The position numbers were made by a program, and so were the translations under genes. Shown piece after piece: positions 1-6,895 of a stretch of 28,742 bases of DNA; position 1 is the stretch's first letter, and every line of letters begins with the position of its first letter. Source of the stretch: Alphaproteobacteria bacterium (lineage in GTDB: Bacteria > Pseudomonadota > Alphaproteobacteria > Rs-D84); NCBI GenBank assembly GCA_013316395.1, contig WSMU01000007.1, positions 1 to 28,742 on the forward strand. The letters run 5' to 3'. The notes under the pieces are model-generated. The model ran no database searches, was not told the origin of the DNA, and saw nothing but the letters and a program-made list of their open reading frames with translations.

Positions 1-1617
1 TATAATGCCACAATTGCCTATGACCCCCAGTTGCTGGAAAAGTTAGCTTCTAATGGTACGGCCATATCCATAGATACTTCAAAAACATGGCTTGACTATC
101 TGGGGACATGGGTTCCGATTTTGATGGGGCTGCTGTTTATATGGTGGATATTCCGTGGAATGCGTGGTGGTGCGGGTGGCATCGGTCGAAGTATTTTAGG
201 CCAGAATCCGACAAAGATTGCCACCGGCAGCAAGACCACATTCAAAGATGTCGCCGGCATAGATTCGGAAAAGCAGGAGCTAATGGAAATTGTAGATTTC
301 CTAAAGAACAAGGATAAGTTCAAGGCGGTTGGCGCACGTGTTCCGCGTGGCGTACTGCTGTCGGGCCAGCCCGGTACGGGAAAAACATTGCTGGCGCGTG
401 CAATCGCAGGCGAGGCAAACGTACCGTTCTTTGCGGCATCGGGCAGTGATTTTTCCGGTATCATCGTCGGTTTGGGTGTTGCCAAAATCAAAGAAATTTT
501 TGAAATGGCAAAACGTAATGCGCCTTGCATCTTGTTTATTGATGAAATCGATGCAATCGGTCAGCGCCGCAGCCAGCACTCCTTTAACGACCAGGACCGT
601 GAACAGACCCTGAACCAGCTGCTGATAGAAATGGACGGCTTTTCAAACGATACTGGTATCATAGTAATTGGTGCAACGAACCGCGTTGATATGCTGGACC
701 CGGCATTACTGCGTCCGGGCCGCTTTGATCGCCAGGTATATATTGATTTACCCGATATGGCGGGCCGTCGTGAAATATTAGACCTGTATTCCAAAAAGGT
801 AAAAGTGGATGCCTCGGTCAGTCTTCAGGACGTGGCGCGTGGAACGACGGGCTTTTCCGGGGCGGATTTGGAAAATCTGCTGAACGAGGCCGCCCTGCAT
901 GCAGTCCGCCAGGGTCGCAAGGAAATATCCGCGGCCGACGTCGAAGAGGCGCGTGATAAAATCCTGATGGGCCCGCGCAAGATTCGCAAAATGCGCCCCG
1001 AGGATATCAAGCTGACCGCATATCACGAGGCAGGTCATGCATTCGTATCGCAAATGTATGCGGATGTGACCGACCCAATCCACAAGGCGACGATTATCCC
1101 GCGTGGTCGTGCCCTGGGTATGGTTCAGCATTTGCCCATTGACGACAAAGTTTCCATGACAATATCAGAAGTGCGCGCAAACTTGGCCGTGGCATTGGCC
1201 GGGCGTGCCGCCGAAGAGGTTTTCTTTGGCGCAGATAAAATAACAACGGGCGCTGAATCTGATATTGCCTCGGCTACTCGGCTGGCGCGTTATTCGATAA
1301 CTACTGCGGGCCTGTCGCCGAAAATCGGCATGGTGGCAATAAACCAGGCGGCGGCATTTAACTCGCGTGCGCCGCTGGAAAACGCCTCCGAGAAAACAGC
1401 GGAAACAGTGGATGCAGAAATTCGCAACTGGCTGGACAAGGCATACGAAAGCGCGACAAAATTATTGCGTGCCAATCGCGAAACGGTTCGTCGCCTGGCC
1501 GAAGAATTGCTGGCGCGTGAAACCCTGACGGGCGATGAAATAAAGGCCATAATATCCGCCAAAAAGCCCAAGACCGCAAAAACAACCCGGGCGCGCAAGA
1601 ATGAAAAGTCAAAGTAA
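1..1617 (+). CDS. ftsH: FtsH-family AAA+ zinc metalloprotease, 5' end outside window
   Basis: Membrane-anchored ATP-dependent protease for membrane and short-lived cytosolic proteins. The frame is open to base 1, so the first transmembrane helix and most of the periplasmic domain lie outside the window; the first in-window start-like codon (TTG at 31) is internal. Numbering from base 31: second TM helix about 26-42, Walker A SGQPGTGKT at 111-119, Walker B FIDEID at 169-174, second region of homology ending RPGRFDR at 228-234, zinc site HEAGH at 332-336, third ligand Asp about 411. The enzyme should be catalytically competent. It is divergent: the pore loop, F-V-G-V-G in E. coli, reads I-V-G-L-G, so the substrate-gripping Phe is Ile; Walker A has SGQ for the usual GPP; and the C-terminal tail is Lys/Arg-rich. 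It may be a paralogue rather than the housekeeping copy. It overlaps the next gene by 17 bp, suggesting one operon. Confidence 0.93.
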   Translation, partial: YNATIAYDPQLLEKLASNGTAISIDTSKTWLDYLGTWVPILMGLLFIWWIFRGMRGGAGGIGRSILGQNPTKIATGSKTTFKDVAGIDSEKQELMEIVDFLKNKDKFKAVGARVPRGVLLSGQPGTGKTLLARAIAGEANVPFFAASGSDFSGIIVGLGVAKIKEIFEMAKRNAPCILFIDEIDAIGQRRSQHSFNDQDREQTLNQLLIEMDGFSNDTGIIVIGATNRVDMLDPALLRPGRFDRQVYIDLPDMAGRREILDLYSKKVKVDASVSLQDVARGTTGFSGADLENLLNEAALHAVRQGRKEISAADVEEARDKILMGPRKIRKMRPEDIKLTAYHEAGHAFVSQMYADVTDPIHKATIIPRGRALGMVQHLPIDDKVSMTISEVRANLAVALAGRAAEEVFFGADKITTGAESDIASATRLARYSITTAGLSPKIGMVAINQAAAFNSRAPLENASEKTAETVDAEIRNWLDKAYESATKLLRANRETVRRLAEELLARETLTGDEIKAIISAKKPKTAKTTRARKNEKSK

Positions 1618-2251
1618 GTTCGAAATTTTGCGCATGCCGCCGGAAAACACTAACTCTGTATTGGTGTCAAACGGCGGCGATGCGGCGATTTTCGACCCAT
1701 GGGGGCGATGCGATGACTGGGCCCGGATATTAGAGGCCCGGAATCTGACCCTGCGTGAGATATATGCAACGCACGGGCACCCAGACCATATTTCCGCCGC
1801 GCCGGATTTATCGGCCCGCTATGACGTGCCATGGTATATGGGCGCCGCCGACCGGGATTTGGTTGGCTGGGGGAATGAATTGTTGGATTTCTTTGGGCTG
1901 CCCCATATATGTGCGCATTGTGCGCCGTCATCGGACCTGGCGTCTGGTGCGGCCATGGTATTGGGGAAAATCCCAATGCATATAATCGCCAGTCCCGGAC
2001 ACACCCCCGGTGGCATGTGCTTTTATTTCCCCGATGAAAAGATTTTGCTTACCGGTGACACTCTGTTCCGGGATGGCTTTGGGCGTTATGACTTTCCGGG
2101 GGGCGACCAAAAGACTTTGTTTGAATCGATTTCAAATATATATAATTTAAATCTGCCGGATGATGTGTATGTGGTTCACGGCCATGGCCCGGATTCTACA
2201 ATGGAAAGTTTGCGCCGTGAAAATCCTTATTTCCGTCCGGCTAAGGCCTGA
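1601..2251 (+). CDS. Metallo-beta-lactamase-fold hydrolase, glyoxalase II-like
   Basis: A 216-residue cytosolic protein with the complete metal site of the MBL/glyoxalase II superfamily: T-H-G-H-P-D-H (His58, His60, Asp62, His63), S-P-G-H-T-P-G-G (His134), T-G-D-T-L-F (Asp153) and V-V-H-G-H-G-P (about His193). This pattern matches short single-domain hydroxyacylglutathione-hydrolase-like thioesterases of the YcbL type, which lack the C-terminal substrate domain of true GloB. Likely reaction is hydrolysis of a thioester; the substrate cannot be read from sequence. The ATG overlaps the end of ftsH by 17 bp, so translation is probably coupled. The 3' end overlaps the convergent glycosyltransferase gene by 11 bp. 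No terminator is visible. Confidence 0.85.
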   Translation: MKSQSKFEILRMPPENTNSVLVSNGGDAAIFDPWGRCDDWARILEARNLTLREIYATHGHPDHISAAPDLSARYDVPWYMGAADRDLVGWGNELLDFFGLPHICAHCAPSSDLASGAAMVLGKIPMHIIASPGHTPGGMCFYFPDEKILLTGDTLFRDGFGRYDFPGGDQKTLFESISNIYNLNLPDDVYVVHGHGPDSTMESLRRENPYFRPAKA

Positions 2252-3338
2252 TAAGCTTGTTATATAAATCAATAGTTTGGCGGACCATATCCCGCGCGGT
2301 ATATTTTTGCAGATATCTGGAATATGCCGCCACACTTAACTTTGTTCGCAGGTGCCTGTTATCTATTACTTGCATCATCGCAGATGCATATTCTTCGGCA
2401 TTTATATTCATCTGTGTATCATGTTTTATATAAAGTGCGCCGTGTGGTCCAAACATTTCAACCAGCCCTGGTGCATTTGTTGAAATAACTGGCAGATTGT
2501 ATGCCATTGCCTCTATGCCGGCAAAACTGCAGGCTTCTGAAACGGACGCAAACAGTGCGCAGTCGGCATTTTGGTAATAGTGCTGCACTTTGTCATAGTC
2601 GATTAACCCTACACGCCGTATAGGCAGGTCTGCGATTTCATTAAATAAGTTTGTATCATCTTCTGTGCAAAATCCACCCAGCACAATTACTTCTATATTT
2701 CGGCGTGCCGCAACATGACGTATTGCGGGGATTATTTTTTCAAATCCCTTATGCTTTGCCCAACCATTGGCAAAAATAAACCGGAAGGTATTATCGGATT
2801 TGCCGGCAGATATTTTTGGTCGTTCAATTCCGTTGAATATTGTTGTGACGGGCCGCGTATTCCCAACCGCGTTCAGCCATTCGCGTGATGTATCACATAC
2901 GGTTATGATATGATCCATATTAAACAGCGGATTTGAAATAGGGGCGCCGGGTATTATTTTAGGTACACAATGCAATACGCCAACCGTGTGGCAATAAAAA
3001 TTGGCGCGTATGGCATAAGCCAGCCCCTCAAAACCCAGACAGTTTGATTTTACAATCAGGTTTTGCAACCCGTTGATACGTGCCCCTATCATTGATATTA
3101 TTGCAGAGTAGAGTGTGTGCGTCGGAAATCCGATAGGGTGAATAATAGATAGCTCGTTATCTGTTATATTAAGTTTTATAGCCCTGCATTCCGATATTCG
3201 ATAAAATATAATGCGGAATGTAAAAATATTTTCCGGCATATTATCACGCAAAACATTCAAATACCGTTCAATACCGGTTTGATAACGTGAATCTCGCGAA
3301 TCTATTTCGATTATATTAACTATAGCTCGTTTGCGCAT
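2241..3338 (-). CDS. GT4-type glycosyltransferase (GT-B fold)
   Basis: A 365-residue protein with no signal peptide. The C-terminal half has the nucleotide-sugar-binding signature of glycosyltransferase family 4: a hinge strand F-R-F-I-F-A-N-G-W with K-H-K-G-F, then V-I-V-L-G-G-F, then S-E-A-C-S-F-A-G-I-E-A-M-A followed by L-P-V-I-S-T-N (the conserved E-x7-E donor motif). It should transfer a sugar from a nucleotide sugar to a glycan, lipid or protein acceptor, which is unknown. I prefer ATG 3338 over an upstream GTG (3347). The start overlaps the 3' end of the secreted Cys-rich gene by 19 bp, so the two are probably co-translated. There is no Shine-Dalgarno of note, consistent with coupling. 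It is the last gene of this minus-strand pair and overlaps the convergent hydrolase gene. Confidence 0.85.
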   Translation of the reverse strand: MRKRAIVNIIEIDSRDSRYQTGIERYLNVLRDNMPENIFTFRIIFYRISECRAIKLNITDNELSIIHPIGFPTHTLYSAIISMIGARINGLQNLIVKSNCLGFEGLAYAIRANFYCHTVGVLHCVPKIIPGAPISNPLFNMDHIITVCDTSREWLNAVGNTRPVTTIFNGIERPKISAGKSDNTFRFIFANGWAKHKGFEKIIPAIRHVAARRNIEVIVLGGFCTEDDTNLFNEIADLPIRRVGLIDYDKVQHYYQNADCALFASVSEACSFAGIEAMAYNLPVISTNAPGLVEMFGPHGALYIKHDTQMNINAEEYASAMMQVIDNRHLRTKLSVAAYSRYLQKYTARDMVRQTIDLYNKLIRP

Positions 3339-4264
3339 TCTACACACTCGTTTGCATCATCGCACGTTAGTTCAAAGGAGCCGACGATGTCTCTATGTTC
3401 TATCTTTGCAAAGCATTTATTATTTTTGAGCCCCCAGTGCAATGTTCCGCATCCGGCATCAGGGCTAGGAGAAGAGACATTGTCTGCGTAAAAGACATTA
3501 TAAATACATTTGCCGTTCTGCATAGCAGCCCGTATTCCGGGGCAGCCTGCATAAGTACAGTAGCTACTATGGTTAAAGCCGGAAGAGTATTCAATTAGCG
3601 CACCAGATGAACCGCCTATCCATATTGGACCGGTAATAAAATTAGCGGCCATTTGCGATGCGGGGTCACCTTTATCTGGATGGGCATAAAATAGGGGGAT
3701 GTCCGGAATATATACACCACTAAAATTAAACGGATTTTTGGTAAAATTAGACCTGCATGCTGGTGTGGTAAACATTCTGGATGGCAAATCTATCCTTTCA
3801 TAATAGCAACCGGTCTCGCTAGAGGAGCCACTACCCGATTGCTCTATTGCGCCTGATATGCATCCATTTCGTTTAAAGAAATTGTAATCATGGGCATATA
3901 TATAGTCTTTGCCCGATATGCTTTCCATAAAGCAACTGCCAATGAATCCCGTGTTTGAACTGCAGTTGGCGGATGTATATACTGTACCTGTGCCTGCAAT
4001 ATAAATATATCCACTTACTTCGTTACCGATTGTTTGGTAAGTGCCGGACATTGCAGCGGATTTAGCACGATAATACCATTGTATTTTAATGTTAGGTATT
4101 GGCTGTGAGTCATTTTTAAAGTCCCAAGCTTCTGAGGCATTGGCGGGGCGTCCAAAGCCAATGATAGTGCTAATCGCAACAGTTAAGGCACCTATTAATC
4201 TAATATATAGACGATTAAATCTGCGGTCGCCGCCATTTGTCATATTTATTCCAAATATATACAT
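3320..4264 (-). CDS. Secreted Cys-rich protein of unknown function
   Basis: A 314-residue protein I cannot assign to a known family. From ATG 4264 it has a Sec-type signal: charged N-region with Arg-Arg, hydrophobic stretch around L-I-G-A-L-T-V-A-I, and a likely cleavage site after A-N-A. The rest is rich in Cys, Ser, Gly and Tyr with many likely disulfides and no membrane segment. Near the C-terminus the pattern C-F-x6-D-x2-G-S-F-x-L-T-C resembles, with a four-residue deletion, the 22-residue module found in three other Cys-rich proteins of this window. Start choice: GAGGAAGGG lies just before ATG 4264; a GTG upstream (4291) has no such site. The gene overlaps the following glycosyltransferase by 19 bp, raising the possibility that it is a glycosylated surface protein (inference). 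Its upstream region carries the unusual promoter block at 4283-4388. Confidence 0.7.
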   Translation of the reverse strand: MYIFGINMTNGGDRRFNRLYIRLIGALTVAISTIIGFGRPANASEAWDFKNDSQPIPNIKIQWYYRAKSAAMSGTYQTIGNEVSGYIYIAGTGTVYTSANCSSNTGFIGSCFMESISGKDYIYAHDYNFFKRNGCISGAIEQSGSGSSSETGCYYERIDLPSRMFTTPACRSNFTKNPFNFSGVYIPDIPLFYAHPDKGDPASQMAANFITGPIWIGGSSGALIEYSSGFNHSSYCTYAGCPGIRAAMQNGKCIYNVFYADNVSSPSPDAGCGTLHWGLKNNKCFAKIEHRDIVGSFELTCDDANECVECANEL

Positions 4265-4282
4265 CCCTTCCTCTTTTTTACA

Positions 4283-4388
4283 AAAAACCACCGTTTAAAT
4301 TCGGCATTTTTAGTATTGACACAAAGGCGGAATATGACTTAAACTAACTGATATTTAAGGCTGTCAGGAAAACGGTCCTTTTTATTAG
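4283..4388. promoter_or_regulatory. Conserved block with promoter facing away from the Cys-rich gene
   Basis: Upstream of the minus-strand Cys-rich gene. A near-ideal sigma-70 promoter lies on the plus strand, pointing away from that gene: TTGACA at 4316-4321, 18-bp spacer, TAAACT at 4340-4345. It is flanked by imperfect inverted repeats: AAAACCACCGTTTA (4284-4297) on the gene side and AAACGGTCCTTTTT (4370-4383) on the far side; read on one strand the arms share 12 of 14 bases. No plus-strand gene follows; a transcript would meet the terminator at 4431-4458. The same arrangement occurs at 10982-11103 and, cut by the window edge, at 28665-28742. Possible meanings are an invertible promoter in the off state, a small RNA, or an antisense promoter. 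Confidence 0.5.
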
Positions 4389-4430
4389 ACATAACGTTTT
4401 GTCGGCTAACATATTGTTTTAATTAAAAAA

Positions 4431-4458
4431 AACGGCGTTTTGTGCGCCGTTTTTTTTT
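4431..4458 (-). terminator. Rho-independent terminator, works on both strands
   Basis: Stem AACGGCG (4431-4437) and CGCCGTT (4445-4451), 7-nt loop, with a run of T on the plus strand and a run of A before it that becomes T on the minus strand. It ends the M23 peptidase transcript (minus) and would also stop any rightward transcript from the promoter at 4316. Confidence 0.85.
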
Positions 4459-4472
4459 GTTGGTTATATTTT

Positions 4473-5735
4473 CTACATTTGTATGAACAGATTTGGCTTG
4501 TCCTTCAGTTGCTCTATGGCTTTGTCAACAACCTTGCGGTATTCCAGGAACTTTTTCTTATCCTCCGCGCCCAGGTTGCTAATCGCCGGCAGCTTTACCG
4601 TCATAGGATTTACATGCTTGCCATTTTTTATAATTTCATAATGCAAATGCGGCCCGGTTGACATTCCGGTTGAGCCCGCATATCCGATAATCTGGCCCTG
4701 GCGTACAGTGGTGCCAACAGTTACGCCCTTTGCAAAGCGGGACATGTGCGCATACAGTGTTTCATAAGAGCCATTATGACGGATTTTTACAAAGTTACCA
4801 TGTCCCCGGTTATAGCTGCGGGCGACAACACGCCCCGCGCCGGCCGCCGGAATAGGTGTTCCTGTGGGCGCGCGAAAGTCCACACCCTTGTGTGCACGGG
4901 TATACCCCAGTACCGGGTGCTTTCTGCGTCCTGAGAAGCTGCTGGTGATTTTTGCATTGTTAATCGGCGTGCGCTTCAAAGATTTAATTGCACCATTACC
5001 TTCGGCATCATAATAGCCGGTTGTGCCGTCCGCCTTGCGAAAGCGGTACATGTTTACATCCCCGCGCAGTGCCTGGAAACTAATGGCAATAACGCGACCA
5101 TTATCGATTTTTTTGCCCTCTGAAAAGTTTTCTTCATACATCACGGAAAACTTTTGGCCGGCACGGATATCGCGCTCAAAGTCCATTTCAAACGCCAACA
5201 GGTCATATACATCGGCCAGTATTCCGGCAGGAATCCCCGCGCGCATCCCGGCCAGGTAAAAGCTGTCGCCGTCCAGAATTTCGCCCGCGCGATAAACCGC
5301 ACGCACATCACGCTCGATATCAACAGTATTGCACTTCCATGCACCATTTTCATCACAGGTTAGTTCAACCTGACGCCAGGGGGATGGAATAACAACAATC
5401 TTGGATACGGGCGAATCGTCTTTTTCGCGCTGAAACTCTATCTTATCCTTGTCGGCGCGCAGTGTTGAAATCCCCGCATCAGATTTCAGAATGTTTGCAA
5501 TCGCCGTAATTTCATTATGGCCCAATCCCTGTTCCGCCAGCAGCTTTGATAAAGTATCGCCGGACGTTACCACAACAACCGAACGACATTCGGTGGCCGG
5601 TGCACTTGGGCCGATTATCGCGCTGCGGTGATTGGTTGCAACCACATAGGTCGCCAGTAAAGTCATCAACACGGCCATGCTTATTACCAGCCGAGTCAGG
5701 TTTTTTGTTGTCATAATATCTTTTGCTTTTTTCAT
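4473..5735 (-). CDS. M23 family murein endopeptidase (MepM-like)
   Basis: A 420-residue periplasmic or inner-membrane-anchored peptidase that should cut peptidoglycan cross-links. Order: N-terminal hydrophobic anchor about 16-33; a LysM/OapA-like region starting with S-G-D-T-L-S-K-L-L (about 58-66); a linker domain typical of MepM proteins; and a C-terminal LytM/M23 domain from about 258. The zinc and catalytic residues are all present: H-K-G-V-D-F (His282, Asp286), Y-A-H-M-S (His330) and H-L-H-Y-E (His363, His365), so it should be active. Start: ATG 5735 lies 7 nt after a TATAAT box and has no Shine-Dalgarno, suggesting a leaderless mRNA; a second ATG at 5714 is the alternative. The gene is divergent from prmC and ends in a strong terminator. 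Confidence 0.9.
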   Translation of the reverse strand: MKKAKDIMTTKNLTRLVISMAVLMTLLATYVVATNHRSAIIGPSAPATECRSVVVVTSGDTLSKLLAEQGLGHNEITAIANILKSDAGISTLRADKDKIEFQREKDDSPVSKIVVIPSPWRQVELTCDENGAWKCNTVDIERDVRAVYRAGEILDGDSFYLAGMRAGIPAGILADVYDLLAFEMDFERDIRAGQKFSVMYEENFSEGKKIDNGRVIAISFQALRGDVNMYRFRKADGTTGYYDAEGNGAIKSLKRTPINNAKITSSFSGRRKHPVLGYTRAHKGVDFRAPTGTPIPAAGAGRVVARSYNRGHGNFVKIRHNGSYETLYAHMSRFAKGVTVGTTVRQGQIIGYAGSTGMSTGPHLHYEIIKNGKHVNPMTVKLPAISNLGAEDKKKFLEYRKVVDKAIEQLKDKPNLFIQM

Positions 5736-5771
5736 AAGCCCGATTATAATCGTTTCATGAAAATAAATCAA
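5723..5771. promoter_or_regulatory. Overlapping divergent promoters for M23 peptidase and prmC
   Basis: A perfect 12-bp palindrome at 5741-5752 (CGATTATAATCG) supplies a TATAAT box on each strand. Minus strand: -35 TTGATT (5771-5766), 17-bp spacer, -10 at 5748-5743, predicted start about 5736, immediately before ATG 5735. Plus strand: -35 TTGCTT (5723-5728), 16-bp spacer, -10 at 5745-5750, predicted start about 5757, which is the prmC ATG itself. Because the two -10 boxes share bases, polymerase can occupy only one at a time. Confidence 0.65.
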
Positions 5772-6518
5772 GCTTTCACAATCCTACAGCGGGCCGGCGG
5801 TATTCGTGCGGCACGAATTATAACTCAAAACAATGATAAATTATCACGCCTGCGCGTATTTTTTATCTGCCGTGCTTTGCGCCGCGGTGTTCCTGTTGCA
5901 AAAATTATTCATCAAAAGTGGTTTTACGGCCTGTCGTTTTATACGAACCGTCATACCCTGGACCCGCGGCCTGATACGGAAACGCTGGTCGCGGCCGTGA
6001 TATCAGATGCCCCCGCGCACCCCAGGATATTGGATTTAGGAACGGGCACCGGCTGTATTTTAATCTCTTTGGTAAAAAATATCAGCGGGGCATCCGGCCT
6101 GGGGGTGGATGTATCCCGTGGTGCACTGCGTGTGGCGCGTAAAAATATTGCACGCCACGTTCCCGGGCGGGTATCTGTTTTACGGCGCAGCTATCACTGT
6201 GCGGATATTCCCACGACGCCGTTTGATGTGATTGTATCTAATCCGCCCTATATCGCCCGTGGTGATTCGCGGGTTGATGCGGGTGCCATGCATGACCCTA
6301 AGGGGGCGCTTTATGCCGGGGATGACGGATATGCGGAATATGCTGTAATTGCAAAAAATGCGCGCCATTGGCTAAAGCCTGCGGGCAAAATTTATCTGGA
6401 AATAGGGGATGGTATGGCGGACCGAGTGCGGGCTATATTCCAAGAGGCGCTATGGCGCTTTGTCCGTGCAGAGCGTGACCTGGCCGGGATAACACGCGTA
6501 TTGGTGTTTGAGAGATGA
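5757..6518 (+). CDS. prmC: Release factor glutamine methyltransferase PrmC
   Basis: Methylates the Gln of the GGQ motif in peptide-chain release factors RF1/RF2, using SAM. The 253-residue protein shows the PrmC signatures in order: a short helical N-terminal domain, R-P-D-T-E (71-75), the SAM loop D-L-G-T-G-T-G (93-99), an acidic strand end G-V-D-V (116-119), and the N-P-P-Y catalytic motif (162-165) that binds the target glutamine. The N-terminal domain is shorter than in E. coli (277 residues). ATG 5757 is 6 nt past TATAAT with no Shine-Dalgarno, so leaderless translation is likely. The stop overlaps the start of the Smr gene in an ATGA junction. In many bacteria prmC follows prfA; here it does not. 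Confidence 0.92.
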   Translation: MKINQAFTILQRAGGIRAARIITQNNDKLSRLRVFFICRALRRGVPVAKIIHQKWFYGLSFYTNRHTLDPRPDTETLVAAVISDAPAHPRILDLGTGTGCILISLVKNISGASGLGVDVSRGALRVARKNIARHVPGRVSVLRRSYHCADIPTTPFDVIVSNPPYIARGDSRVDAGAMHDPKGALYAGDDGYAEYAVIAKNARHWLKPAGKIYLEIGDGMADRVRAIFQEALWRFVRAERDLAGITRVLVFER

Positions 6519-6895
6519 AGCAACTAACCGACTTAGACATAGAAAAAATGGCCGACGGTGCGTTTGTCCCCGACTTTAAGCGTGTTAATCGCGATGTTCG
6601 TTCGCATCTGCGCCTGGGGCGTCTTATTCCGCCAGACGCCGCTCCGGTGCCCAGGTGTGTTCGCCTGGACCTGCATCAAAAAACAGAGCAGCAGGCCTGG
6701 GACTCCATAATATCGCTGGCAACGTCTGGTGTTCGTGATGCGGTTATAATCACCGGCGCCAGTGGTATCCTGCATCAGAAATTTCCGGAATGGGCGCGTG
6801 AAAGCCTGCTGACGCCGTATATTTTATCCTGGTCACCAATAAATAACGGCAGCTTTGCTGTAAAGTTTAAAAAGCAATCTTTAGGGCCGCTCTGA
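6515..6895 (+). CDS. Smr-domain protein with degenerate motifs
   Basis: A 126-residue protein with a C-terminal Smr (small MutS-related) domain, about 48-121, a fold linked to nucleic-acid nicking or binding. The diagnostic L-D-L-H strand is present (51-54) but is followed by Gln instead of Gly. The second motif, normally H-G-K-G or T-G-K-G, reads I-T-G-A-S-G. The later W-A-R-E-S-L-L and the final strand F-A-V-K-F are recognisable. The N-terminal 45 residues are a Pro- and Arg-containing linker typical of alphaproteobacterial stand-alone Smr proteins. Loss of the Lys and of the canonical His-Gly suggests weakened or different activity (inference). It is coupled to prmC by ATGA and its 3' end overlaps the convergent outer-membrane gene by 29 bp. 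Confidence 0.75.
   Translation: MKQLTDLDIEKMADGAFVPDFKRVNRDVRSHLRLGRLIPPDAAPVPRCVRLDLHQKTEQQAWDSIISLATSGVRDAVIITGASGILHQKFPEWARESLLTPYILSWSPINNGSFAVKFKKQSLGPL

Noticed and set aside
31..33. TTG at 31 as the ftsH start
   Set aside because: The frame is open to the window edge and FtsH needs an N-terminal TM helix and periplasmic domain upstream, so the true start lies outside.
4339..4392. 17-codon minus-strand frame upstream of the Cys-rich gene at 3320, considered as a leader peptide
   Set aside because: No Shine-Dalgarno, no competing hairpins after it, and it runs through the conserved promoter block; the other copies of the block have no such frame.
4352..4458. Small RNA from the promoter at 4316 to the terminator at 4431
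   Set aside because: Possible, but the terminator is explained by the M23 gene and no conserved RNA structure could be seen, so it is not listed as a gene.
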